Assembly: GCF_900104475.1 (NCBI RefSeq)
Contig: NZ_FNJR01000013.1
Coordinates: forward strand, 1-64,000
DNA length: 64,000 nt
Direction: 5' to 3'
From: Actinopolyspora xinjiangensis
GTDB taxonomy: Bacteria; Actinomycetota; Actinomycetes; Mycobacteriales; Pseudonocardiaceae
Below are positions 19,081-27,527 of this stretch, piece after piece; position 1 is the first letter of the stretch; every line of letters begins with the position of its first letter. The notes below the pieces were generated by a model, which was given only the letters and a program-made list of their open reading frames with translations, made no database searches and was not told where the DNA came from. The position numbers and the translations under genes are program-made.

Positions 19081-20013
19081 GTGCCTTTGCGCGTGTTCGT
19101 AGCCGGAGCCACCGGCGTGGTCGGACGACATCTGCTGCCGATGCTGGCAGAGCGTGGGCACCACGTAACCGCACTGGTGAACGGAGAACCGAGATTCTCC
19201 TCCGGCGCCGACACCTTGATGTCGGCTGATCTGTTCGACTTTCCCGGGCTGAGGCATGCTCTCCGGGCCGCCGCCCCTGACACGGTGCTGCAGTTGTCGG
19301 GCCTCGACGGGGTGGACACCGAGGAGGCGCTGTGGCACACCGCCCGGCTGCGCGACCAGGGGACGCGCAACCTGCTGGCGGCCGCCACCGAGGTGGGGGT
19401 GCGCCGTGTGGTGGTGCGCAGTTCCGCCACGGCGTACGCCCCGAAGGGACACGAGGTCGCCGACGAGCAGGCGGACCTGTTCACCACCGCCCCCGGCAGT
19501 TGGGGGGAGGCCTGCCGTGCCGTCGAGGAGATGGAGCGAGTCCTGCTGCAGGAACCGGATGTCGAAGGGGTGGCCCTTCGATTTGGCGAGCTCTACGGGG
19601 CCGACACCCCCTTCGCCGAATCGGGCGGCGTCTACCGCCTCGTGCGGGGCAGTGCGCTTCCCCTCGTCGATACCGGTGGGGGAGTCACCTCGTTCACCCA
19701 CGTCGAGGACGCCGCCGCGGCCGTGCTCGAAGCGCTGCACGACGTCGAACCCGCCGCGTACAACGTGGTGGACAACGAGCCCGCCGAGAGCGGGGAGTGG
19801 TTGCCCGCCTACGCACGTATGATCGGGGGGCCCGAACCGGTGTCGCTGACCTTGGAGCAGGCCAATCAGCAGCTCGACTGGGCGACAGTACACCGGCTGA
19901 CCGAACAACGCGGGGCCAGCAACTTCCGTTTCAGGGAGGTCTCCGGGTGGCGCCCTCGCTGGCCCAGCTGGCGCGAGGGGCTGGCCAATCTCTTCGGATT
20001 CTGGCCGGTCTGA
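19081..20013 (+). CDS. NAD-dependent epimerase/dehydratase (atypical extended SDR)
   Basis: A 310-residue protein from GTG 19081, which puts the Rossmann motif VFVAGATGVVGRHL at the very N-terminus as usual. A GTG at 19051 would add ten residues. The NAD-binding glycine pattern is intact and the later SDR segments are present (VRRVVVRSSATAYAP, FGELYGADTPFAESGG, TSFTHVEDAAAAVLEAL). The usual catalytic YxxxK is not evident after the SSATAY stretch, as in atypical SDRs that bind NAD(P) without classic epimerase activity. It is a single gene with no pathway partner nearby. Confidence 0.75.
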   Translation: MPLRVFVAGATGVVGRHLLPMLAERGHHVTALVNGEPRFSSGADTLMSADLFDFPGLRHALRAAAPDTVLQLSGLDGVDTEEALWHTARLRDQGTRNLLAAATEVGVRRVVVRSSATAYAPKGHEVADEQADLFTTAPGSWGEACRAVEEMERVLLQEPDVEGVALRFGELYGADTPFAESGGVYRLVRGSALPLVDTGGGVTSFTHVEDAAAAVLEALHDVEPAAYNVVDNEPAESGEWLPAYARMIGGPEPVSLTLEQANQQLDWATVHRLTEQRGASNFRFREVSGWRPRWPSWREGLANLFGFWPV

Positions 20014-20324
20014 GCACGGAAGGGTGCTCCCGTCTTCGTGGTTTCCCCACACGGAATCATGGAGGCCGAAAAGGAGGTCACTTTTCGAGCTCGTTCGGAT
20101 TCGTTCGGCGAAGCTGCTCCGGGCGGGGCCCTTGTCGTTAGAGCGGTTCGACAGGGTTGTCTCCGACTTCGGGACCAAGGTGCGCGATCAGCCGACCAAC
20201 ACGGATTCCGCTGCCCTGAGTCCGAGCTCCGGTGGTTCGACCTGTGCTCGGCCCGGGCCACCGGAGGCTTGGCCCGCGGCACCACGACGGTGAACCGTTG
20301 GTCAAATCCGGTGCGAAGCGGGGA
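20014..20324. other. Intergenic region, no gene seen
   Basis: Lies between the rightward epimerase-like gene and a leftward small gene. No conserved frame or strong terminator hairpin was recognised. Confidence 0.35.
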
Positions 20325-20507
20325 TTAGCCGTGCTCGTAGTCCTCCTCGTCGGGCACCACGATGTGCTGCTCGGCGAGATCCGCCGGGTTGGCGTCCGAG
20401 AATGTCCCACTCGTGGTGAGCTCGTCCTCTCCCGCTGGTTCGTCGAGGTCTTCCGCGTACGGTTCCTCTTGCTCGGCGGCGTCCCATTCCGGGGTCTCGA
20501 AGTTCAT
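20325..20507 (-). CDS. Small acidic protein with duplicated AEQ motif
   Basis: A 60-residue, strongly acidic protein from ATG 20507 with AGGAG 8 bases upstream. Two similar segments are visible, EWDAAEQEEP near residue 7 and NPADLAEQHIVVPDEEDYE near the C-terminus. Similar short acidic proteins ending in ADVAEQ..VVP.DED are widespread in actinobacteria with no assigned function. No membrane segment or cysteine is present. Confidence 0.65.
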   Translation of the reverse strand: MNFETPEWDAAEQEEPYAEDLDEPAGEDELTTSGTFSDANPADLAEQHIVVPDEEDYEHG

Positions 20508-20634
20508 GAGCGTCACTCCTGCCGCGACGGCGCGTCGATCCTCTCCGCCCAGATGCGGACGGGGTTCGCGGTGAAAACCGGTTCACGAGTGAACGGCGGT
20601 CATTTTCCGGCCGGCCAGATCGGTGCTGGACCGA

Positions 20635-21411
20635 TCAGTCCAGCGGCGGAAACCCCGGTTCGTGGCGCTGCCGCGTGTCACGTTCCCGCGTCGGGTCGGT
20701 GCCGCCGCGCAACGCCGTGATCATATGGAGCCCGGCGTCGGAGACCGCAGTTTCCAGCCCCGTGTCCAACCCACTGTAGACCCGCTGCTTGACGGCTGCC
20801 ATCGAGGCCGGTGAGCACTCGCGCGCCAGCGTCGCCGCGTACTCCATCGTCTCGGCCAGTACCTGGTCGCTCGGGACCACCCGGTCGACCAGTCCCAGTT
20901 CGTGGGCCCGGGTGCCGTCGATCGTCCGTGCCGACAGCAGCAGGTCCATGGCGGTGCCGAGCCCCACCAGCTTCGGGAGCAACCACGCCAGGCCGTGCTC
21001 GGCGACCATCCCGTCCCGACTGAACGCGGTGGTGAAACCCGCCTCCGGCGTCGTGAACCGGACATCGGTGAACAGCGCGGCAGCCAGCCCCGCCCCCGAT
21101 GCGGCACCGTTGATCGCCGAGATGACCGGTTTGCGCAACCGCATGCTCAGGCTCAGCCGGTGATGAGTGTCGGCGGTGCCGAGGTCCTCGGAATCCGGCG
21201 GTGCCGTGATGTCCGAGCCCGCGCAGAAGCCGCTTCCCGAACCGGTGAGCACCACGACCCGGACCGACGGATCCCGGTCGGCCCGTTCGAGCAGCGCGAC
21301 GTAGCGGGATCGCATCGTGGGAGTCCAGGCGTTGAGCTGTTCCGGGCGGTTCAGCGTCAACAGCAGTACCGCCTCGTGCTGTTCGGCAAGGATCTCGTCG
21401 GTACCTGACAT
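20635..21411 (-). CDS. Enoyl-CoA hydratase/isomerase (crotonase) family protein
   Basis: A 258-residue single-domain crotonase, likely acting on an acyl-CoA in fatty-acid or amino-acid breakdown. Visible features are LLLTLNRPEQLNAW at the N-terminus, the oxyanion-hole segments GFCAGSDI and NGAASGAGLAAAL, and MVAEHGLAWLLPKLVG, which carries an acidic residue at the expected catalytic position. ARECSPASMAAVKQRVY lies near the C-terminus. The substrate is unknown and no other beta-oxidation gene is adjacent. Confidence 0.83.
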   Translation of the reverse strand: MSGTDEILAEQHEAVLLLTLNRPEQLNAWTPTMRSRYVALLERADRDPSVRVVVLTGSGSGFCAGSDITAPPDSEDLGTADTHHRLSLSMRLRKPVISAINGAASGAGLAAALFTDVRFTTPEAGFTTAFSRDGMVAEHGLAWLLPKLVGLGTAMDLLLSARTIDGTRAHELGLVDRVVPSDQVLAETMEYAATLARECSPASMAAVKQRVYSGLDTGLETAVSDAGLHMITALRGGTDPTRERDTRQRHEPGFPPLD

Positions 21412-21575
21412 GTGATCACCTCCGCCGGGACTGGCTGGAAACTACCCAGCTATGCGAAGCATCACAAGTCCATTACCTCCGGTCGGGTGAGTAGGCCCCG
21501 TGCGGGGCTCATCAGCCCGGTACGTCCGGAGCAGTCGGGAGCCGGTTCGAGGAATTCGCCGGCCTTCGCCGCCAC

Positions 21576-22267
21576 GTGCGCGGCCATCGGGATCGCACGT
21601 CCCGAAGAGGTACCCACATGCGACGCGAGGATCTCCAAGGGACGCACCATCCGGGAATGATCGCCGGAATGTTCGTGGCGGGCAGCGTCGGGTGCTGGGG
21701 TGCCTTCACCCCGCTGGGCAACACCGCGATGTTCTGCCAGATCGCCGACATCGTGTGGACGCAGGGCAACGTCGCCGGCACCATGGCCGCGTTGTCGCAG
21801 CTACCACTCGGCACGGTGGTGCTCGCGGTGTTCGTGCTGCTCGTGGTGCTGTTCCCGGCGACCACGCTGGACTCCTCTGCCTACACCATGGTCGCGGTGG
21901 CCTCCGCCGAACTCGGAGGTCCGTCGTCCCGTCGGCAGGCCGCGTTCGTCGCCCCGTAAGCGAGCTGCCCCGTGGCGCCGATCCGGCCCGCTGGCCCCGA
22001 GTCTTCTGGGTGGTGGTGCCGGCCGCGGTCTCCATCGCGCTGATGTACGCGGGCGGTCTCGAAGCGCTGCAGACCTTGCCGATTATCACCGCCTTCCTGC
22101 TGATATTCGTGCCGACGCTGGTCGTGGAGCCGTTGCGTTGGTGGCTCAGGGACGACGTGAAAGCCGAGCGTGCCGTTGGCGACGGGACTGTGGCCCCGAG
22201 GCCGAAGTCCCGGACGAGCCCGGTTCACGGGAACCGGAGGAGGAGCCACGCCCCGATGCCGTCGTAG
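21576..22267 (+). pseudogene. BCCT (betaine/carnitine/choline) transporter, truncated and frameshifted remnant
   Basis: Only the C-terminal third of a BCCT symporter is recognisable. The first part, in the frame of 21576-21959, has GMFVAGSVGCWGAFTPLGN and the conserved VVLFPATTLDSSAYTMVAVAS. The sequence then continues in another frame (21500-22267 phase) with DPARWPRVFWVVVPAAVSIALMYAGGLEALQTLPII, the last transmembrane region. A frameshift therefore lies at about 21925-21965. The first 350-400 residues, including the tryptophan box, are missing upstream. The gene cannot give a working transporter. Confidence 0.75.
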
Positions 22268-22417
22268 CCCCCGGCGGAGGCTGAACCACCGGCCGGTCCG
22301 CTCGTACCGCAGGCCGGAACGAGCCGGCGGTATTTCCCACCACCGCCGTGGCGGGCTCCCAGGGGACGTGATGAGGTGTGGGACGGGTCCGGTCGGCAGC
22401 CGCTGATGAGGTGAGCA

Positions 22418-23869
22418 GTGAGTGGAGCAGAGTCGGCAGCGTCCGCCGTGACAGCGGGAGGCGAAGGGCACGACCGTCGTTGGCGTGTTCTGGCCCTGTG
22501 CCTGCTGGCCGGCTTCATGACACTGCTGGACGTCAGCATCGTCAACGTGGCCCTGCCGTCGATCCAGCGCGGGCTCGACGCGCCGCCGGTGGCGCTGTCC
22601 TGGGTGATCTCCGGTTACGCGTTGGCGTTCGGACTGGTGCTGGTGCCGATGGGCAAGCTCGGTGACGCCCACGGACGCGGCAGGATGTTCCTGGTCGCGC
22701 TCGCTGCTTTCACCGTGGCCAGCGGTCTCGCCGGAGCAGCGCAGAACCCCGCTTGGATCGTGGTGGCGCGACTGCTGCAGGGCGCCGCGGGTGGAATGCT
22801 CAACCCTCAGGTGCTGGGGCTCATCCAGCAGCAGTTCCACGGACGGGAGCGTGGTACCGCCTTTGGGCTGTTCGGCGCGGTGGTCGGGATCTCCACCGCC
22901 GTGGGGCCACTGCTGGGCGGGTTGATCATCGAACTGGCCGGGGCCGAGCACGGCTGGCGCTGGGTTTTCTTCGTCAACCTGCCGATAGGTCTGGCCGCGC
23001 TCATCGCGGCGGCACGGATCATGCCGCGCGGTTCGGGGAACCGGCAGCTCCGGGGAGCCGATGCTCTCGGGGTGTTCCTCCTCGGGGCGGCCGTGGTCTG
23101 CCTGCTGCTGCCGCTGGTCGACCGGGAGGGGATGAGCGGCCCGCTGAGCTGGTCGCTGTGGGCCGCCGTCCCGGTTCTGCTGCTGTTGTTCGTCACCTGG
23201 GAGCTGCGGTGCTCCCGCCGCGGGGGTTCCCCGCTGGTGGACCTGAGGCTGTTCCGTATCAGCAGCTACACCTTCGGAGCGACGCTGGGCATGCTGTACT
23301 TCGCCGGTTTCACCAGCATCTTCTTCGTCCTCGCCGTCTACTTCCAGCGCGGTCTCGGATACTCCGCGTTGCAGGCCGGGCTGGCGCTGACACCCTTCGC
23401 GGTGGGATCCGCCGTTTCCTCCGCGTTCAGCGGTCGCGCGGTGCACCGACTCGGTCGCAAGGTCGTGCTGCTCGGGTTGGGCGGAGCCCTGCTGGGGTTG
23501 TTGACCACCGAGATCCTGTTGTCGAGGCACCAGGGTGACCTCGCGGGGTTGGTCATCGCGTTGCCGTTGCTGGTGGGGGGAGTGGGCAGCGGCATGGTGA
23601 TCTCACCGAACCAGACCGTGACCCTCAGCGAGGTCGATGTCGCCAGGGGCGGCACCGCGGCGGGCGTGCAGCAGACCGGCCAGCGCATCGGTACCGCCAT
23701 AGGGACCGCCACCGCCTCCGGCCTGTTCTTCGCCGCGCTGCCCGGTGACTACGACACCGCCATAGCGCACGGCCTGCTGGCCTCGGTCTCGTTCGTGGCC
23801 GCCGCCGTGCTGGTGGGTCTGCTCGAACTGCTCGTCACCCGTCGACGGCGTGATCCCTCCACCACGTGA
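22418..23869 (+). CDS. DHA2-family MFS drug-efflux transporter (14 TM, EmrB/QacA type)
   Basis: A 483-residue integral membrane protein with about 14 hydrophobic helices, exporting drugs or metabolites by proton antiport. Family motifs are D1 near TM1 (LLDVSIVNVALPSI), motif A (GKLGDAHGRGRMF) and the antiporter motif C (GAVVGISTAVGPLLGG in TM5). The late helices include SGMVISPNQTVTLSEV and GVQQTGQRIGTAIGTA. The GTG at 22418 has GAGGTGA upstream. No regulator is adjacent. Confidence 0.88.
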   Translation: MSGAESAASAVTAGGEGHDRRWRVLALCLLAGFMTLLDVSIVNVALPSIQRGLDAPPVALSWVISGYALAFGLVLVPMGKLGDAHGRGRMFLVALAAFTVASGLAGAAQNPAWIVVARLLQGAAGGMLNPQVLGLIQQQFHGRERGTAFGLFGAVVGISTAVGPLLGGLIIELAGAEHGWRWVFFVNLPIGLAALIAAARIMPRGSGNRQLRGADALGVFLLGAAVVCLLLPLVDREGMSGPLSWSLWAAVPVLLLLFVTWELRCSRRGGSPLVDLRLFRISSYTFGATLGMLYFAGFTSIFFVLAVYFQRGLGYSALQAGLALTPFAVGSAVSSAFSGRAVHRLGRKVVLLGLGGALLGLLTTEILLSRHQGDLAGLVIALPLLVGGVGSGMVISPNQTVTLSEVDVARGGTAAGVQQTGQRIGTAIGTATASGLFFAALPGDYDTAIAHGLLASVSFVAAAVLVGLLELLVTRRRRDPSTT

Positions 23870-24090
23870 GGGCTGAGCCGAACCGGTGGTCACACGGAGT
23901 CCCGCCGTCCCGTCCGAAACGCGTGGCCTCCGGTTACGGCATCCCTGAACCGTGTTCGGGTGCGTCGTTGCAGGACGTGCAGCCGCGCTCCACAGCGAGC
24001 TGACGACGGAGGCCGAGACCGAAGTTGTCGACCTCCCTCTGAGACGGTTGTGTGGTCGGTTTGGTGACGGACGGAGTTCCGAGGGCGATT

Positions 24091-25563
24091 ATGTGTGCTG
24101 ATTCCGCGGTGTTGCTGCCGAAGCTGCGTGAACCTGACGAGAGCGAGGCGGTGCGTTTCGGGACACACGGACTGAGTTACGCGCGGTTGGCCAGCGTGGC
24201 CGGCGAGGTCGCCGCTCGTGTCGGAGGGGCGAAACGGGTGGCGGTGTGGGCCGATGCCGCGCCGGAGAACTGCGCGGCTTTGGTCGGGGCGCTGTGCGCC
24301 GGTGCCGCGGTCGTGCCGCTGAACCCGAAGCTGGGGGAGCGGGAGCTGGAGCACATCGTCACCGACAGCGAGCCGGAACTGGTACTCGGTGCGACCGGGT
24401 TCTCGGCCCCCTCGGCGTTGTCCCACGTGCCGGTTTTCGAGGTCTCGGTCGAAGTGGCCGGGCGGGAGCTGCCCGAGGAACCGGCGTCGGACTCCGACGC
24501 CCTGATCGTCTACACCTCCGGTACCACCGGGATGCCGAAGGGAGTGGTGCTGTCCCGGAAGGCGATTCGCAGCAACCTCGACGCGGTGGCCCGGGCCTGG
24601 GAGTGGACCGCCACAGACGTGCTGGTCCACGCCCTGCCGCTGTTCCACGTGCACGGTTTGATCCTCGGGCTGCTCGGGCCGCTGCGAGTCGGGGGGACAC
24701 TGCGGCACCTGGTTCGCTTCGAACCGGCGGGAGTGGCTGACCAGCTCGCCGGCTCGGGCACGATGCTGTTCGGGGTGCCCACGATGTACCGGCGGCTGGC
24801 CGACGACGCGGAACGCGACCCCGACATCGCGCGGGCGCTGGGGCGAGCGCGGCTGCTGGTCTCCGGCTCGGCCGCGCTGCCGGCGGTGGAGCACCGGCGT
24901 ATCGCCCGCTTGACCGGCCAGCGGGTGGTGGAGCGCTACGGCATGAGCGAGACCATCATGAACTGTGGAGTGCGGGCCTCCGGTGATCGCAGACCCGGCT
25001 ACGTGGGGACCCCCTTCGGCGGTGTCGAGCTGATCCTGGTCGACGACTCGGGGAGCAGGATCACCGTCTCCGACGACGAGACGGTGGGCGAGATCCTGGT
25101 GAGCGGCCCGAATCTGTTCCGGGAGTATCTCAACCGGCCGGAGGACACCCGGGCGGCCTTCACCGACGGCTGGTTCCGTACCGGGGACATGGCGACCCGG
25201 GCTCCGGACGGCTACATCCGCATCGTCGGACGCCGCGCCACCGACATGATCGGCAGTGGCGGTTTTCGGGTCGGTGCCGGTGAGGTGGAGAACGTGCTGC
25301 TGGAGCACGAGGCTGTTTCGGAGGTAGCGGTGACGGGTGAGTACGACCCCGACCTCGGTCAGCGCATCGTGGCCTGGGTGGTGCCCGGTCGTGCCGAGGT
25401 CTCCGAGCGGGAGCTCGTCGAGCACGTCGTCGGACTGCTCAGCTCCCACAAGCGTCCGAGGGAAGTGCGTTTCGTTCGGGAACTGCCGCGCAACGAGCTG
25501 GGCAAGATCCAGAAGGGGAAGCTGGACCGGGAATGGGGGGCTCTGCACGCCTTCGCGGGCTGA
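24091..25563 (+). CDS. matB: Malonyl-CoA synthetase (acyl-CoA ligase)
   Basis: Activates malonate (or methylmalonate) to the CoA thioester with ATP, giving extender units for fatty-acid or polyketide synthesis. The protein is 490 residues from ATG 24091 (GAGGG upstream). It strongly resembles the Streptomyces MatB pattern from memory: RVAVWADAAPENCAALVGALCAGAAVVPLNPKLG, then the phosphate loop YTSGTTGMPKG at residue 141, LPLFHVHGLILGLLGPLRVGG and VERYGMSETIMN. GWFRTGDMA and the C-terminal lysine K472 in GKIQKGKL complete the set. No matA or matC lies next to it. Confidence 0.85.
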   Translation: MCADSAVLLPKLREPDESEAVRFGTHGLSYARLASVAGEVAARVGGAKRVAVWADAAPENCAALVGALCAGAAVVPLNPKLGERELEHIVTDSEPELVLGATGFSAPSALSHVPVFEVSVEVAGRELPEEPASDSDALIVYTSGTTGMPKGVVLSRKAIRSNLDAVARAWEWTATDVLVHALPLFHVHGLILGLLGPLRVGGTLRHLVRFEPAGVADQLAGSGTMLFGVPTMYRRLADDAERDPDIARALGRARLLVSGSAALPAVEHRRIARLTGQRVVERYGMSETIMNCGVRASGDRRPGYVGTPFGGVELILVDDSGSRITVSDDETVGEILVSGPNLFREYLNRPEDTRAAFTDGWFRTGDMATRAPDGYIRIVGRRATDMIGSGGFRVGAGEVENVLLEHEAVSEVAVTGEYDPDLGQRIVAWVVPGRAEVSERELVEHVVGLLSSHKRPREVRFVRELPRNELGKIQKGKLDREWGALHAFAG

Positions 25564-25623
25564 GCTCGCCGTCGTCCGGGGTCGTGGCCCGGACACGCAG
25601 GCGAGCGGGGCGCGACGATGGGG

Positions 25624-25659
25624 CCGGCACACCCCGGAACGGCTTCCGGGGTGTGCCGG
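25624..25659. terminator. Bidirectional terminator between matB and hexosaminidase
   Basis: A perfect 16-bp stem (25624-25639 with 25644-25659) and a CGGC loop lie between convergent genes. There is no T-run, as is common in high-GC actinomycetes. Confidence 0.75.
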
Positions 25660-25691
25660 TGATCAGTGCGGTCTCGAGCGTTCGGCGGGTG

Positions 25692-27332
25692 TCACGACCA
25701 GGGAATCTGTTCGGAGCGGTAGTAGTCGATTCCCTGTTCCTCCCAGCTCGGAGCCTGCTTGGCCAGCCGTTGCCGGAACGAGGACCAGTCGAGCTCGTCG
25801 GCGGAGGACCAGCCCAGCTCGGCGATGGCGGGCAGTCGGGGGAACGCCATGAACTCGATCTCGTCGGAGTTCGTCAGGGTTTCGCTCCAGAGCGGAGCCT
25901 CCACACCGGCGATCGAACTCTCGGGGACCGACTTCATGAAACCGCCCGGATCCCAGTCGTATGCCTCCCGCACCGTGGTGGGGCCGGCCCAGTCCAGGCC
26001 GAGCTCGGTGTCCTCGTTGTACTTCTGGTCCAGGTAGGACTTGTGCGCGGGCGAGAGCAGAATCTCGTTGCCCCGTGCCGCTGCCTCGGCGACCTCCGCG
26101 TTGGAGTTCGTGGTGCCCCAGTACTGCACCATGGCCGACTCGGAGGGGTTCGCCTTGGCGTACTCGTGCCAGCCGAGCGGGGTCTTGCCGTACTTCTCCA
26201 CGATCGGCAGCACCCTGGACATGAACTTCCGGTAGTCCTCATCGGTGGTGGCGTGAGCTTCGTCGCCACCGATGTGCAGGTACTGGCCCGGTGTCATCGC
26301 GGCGACTTCCCGGATGACGTCGTCGACGAATTCGTAGGTGATCTCCTTGTCGATGCACAGCGAGCTGAAGCCCACCTTGATCCCGGTGTAGAGGTCCGGG
26401 GCCTCACCGTCGCAGTTGAGCTCGGCGTAGGAGGCCAGCGCGGCGTTGGTGTGCCCCGGCATGTCGATCTCGGGCACGATGGTGATGTTGCGGGAGGAGG
26501 CGTAGCGCACGATCTCGGCGAACTCCCGCTTGGTGTAGTAACCACCCTCACCGCCGCCGACCTCGGTGCTGCCACCGTGGGTGGTCAGCCGCGGCCAGCT
26601 GTCGATCTGAATCCGCCAGCCCTGGTCGTCGCTCAGGTGCATGTGCAGATAATTGATCTTGTACTGGGCGAGTTGGTCGATGTAGGTCTTGACCTGGCCG
26701 ACCTCGAAGAAGTGCCTGGCCACGTCCAGCATGGCCGAGCGCCGTTCGAACCGGGGCTTGTCGACGATCTCGCCCGCGCGCACCTTCCATGGGCCGTGCC
26801 TGGGGAAGTCGCTCTCGGCCTTGGCGGGCAGCAGCTGCCGCAACGTCTGGACGCCGTAGAACAGCCCTTCCGAACCGGTCGCGTGGATGGTCAACCGGTC
26901 CTGGTCGACGTCCATCCGGTAACCGGACTCGCCGAGCCTCTCCCGCGAGCCGTCCAGCCGCAGCACGATGTCGTTCCGGCCGGGGCTGTCCCGGTTGACC
27001 AGGAGTCCGTATCCGGTGGAGGGCCTCAACTGCCGTTGCAGGTAGTGCGCGACCTCGACCGCTTCCGAGCTGTCCGGAGGAGTGTGGATGCCGGTGTTCC
27101 ACTTGATGTGGAATTTTTCACCGGGCTCTTCCCGCACCGATGTGGGTGCGGGGATCACGTCGTGCAGGGAAGGCGTGTCGTCCGAGTCCCGCTGCTGTCC
27201 CGCTTGGGGCTCGTGCTGTTGCGGAGCGGCGACGGACAGGGTGCCTCCCGCCAGCATCGCGCTGGTGGCCAACGCCAGTGCCGCGGGTATACGCCTGTAC
27301 GGATTTCGGGGTGTTTCCCGAGTTCGTTTCAT
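25692..27332 (-). CDS. Secreted beta-N-acetylhexosaminidase (GH20)
   Basis: Releases terminal N-acetylglucosamine from chitin or peptidoglycan fragments outside the cell. The protein is 546 residues from ATG 27332 (MKRTRETPRNPYRRIP). A signal peptide runs to about residue 35 (ALALATSAMLAGGTLSVAAP). A GH20b N-terminal domain is followed by the catalytic barrel: RRSAMLDVARHFFEVGQVKTYIDQLAQYK, VPEIDMPGHTNAAL, and the Asp-Glu pair of substrate-assisted catalysis around residue 357 (HIGGDEAH). It is transcribed in the same direction as the sodium symporter upstream, which could import a product, though a hairpin separates them. Confidence 0.92.
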   Translation of the reverse strand: MKRTRETPRNPYRRIPAALALATSAMLAGGTLSVAAPQQHEPQAGQQRDSDDTPSLHDVIPAPTSVREEPGEKFHIKWNTGIHTPPDSSEAVEVAHYLQRQLRPSTGYGLLVNRDSPGRNDIVLRLDGSRERLGESGYRMDVDQDRLTIHATGSEGLFYGVQTLRQLLPAKAESDFPRHGPWKVRAGEIVDKPRFERRSAMLDVARHFFEVGQVKTYIDQLAQYKINYLHMHLSDDQGWRIQIDSWPRLTTHGGSTEVGGGEGGYYTKREFAEIVRYASSRNITIVPEIDMPGHTNAALASYAELNCDGEAPDLYTGIKVGFSSLCIDKEITYEFVDDVIREVAAMTPGQYLHIGGDEAHATTDEDYRKFMSRVLPIVEKYGKTPLGWHEYAKANPSESAMVQYWGTTNSNAEVAEAAARGNEILLSPAHKSYLDQKYNEDTELGLDWAGPTTVREAYDWDPGGFMKSVPESSIAGVEAPLWSETLTNSDEIEFMAFPRLPAIAELGWSSADELDWSSFRQRLAKQAPSWEEQGIDYYRSEQIPWS

Positions 27333-27455
27333 CCTGGTCTGTACCTCTCGTCGGAGACGGTTGGATAAGGTATAGACCAAAGTTTCGGGGGAGGTATATA
27401 GCCTGTTCGGAGTAGAACGGTTGCTGCTGGTGGTCGCTTTCCGGTGTGCGACGCA

Positions 27456-27494
27456 CGTCGGACCCGCCGCGCTCGAGTTGCGACGGGTCCGACG
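27456..27494. terminator. Hairpin between symporter and hexosaminidase genes
   Basis: An 11-bp perfect inverted repeat (CGTCGGACCCG / CGGGTCCGACG) with a 17-base loop, 34 bases after the symporter stop. It probably ends the symporter transcript; no T-run is present. Confidence 0.6.
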
Positions 27495-27527
27495 GTTCGC
27501 GGTGCCGACCTCACGAGGTGGTGATGG

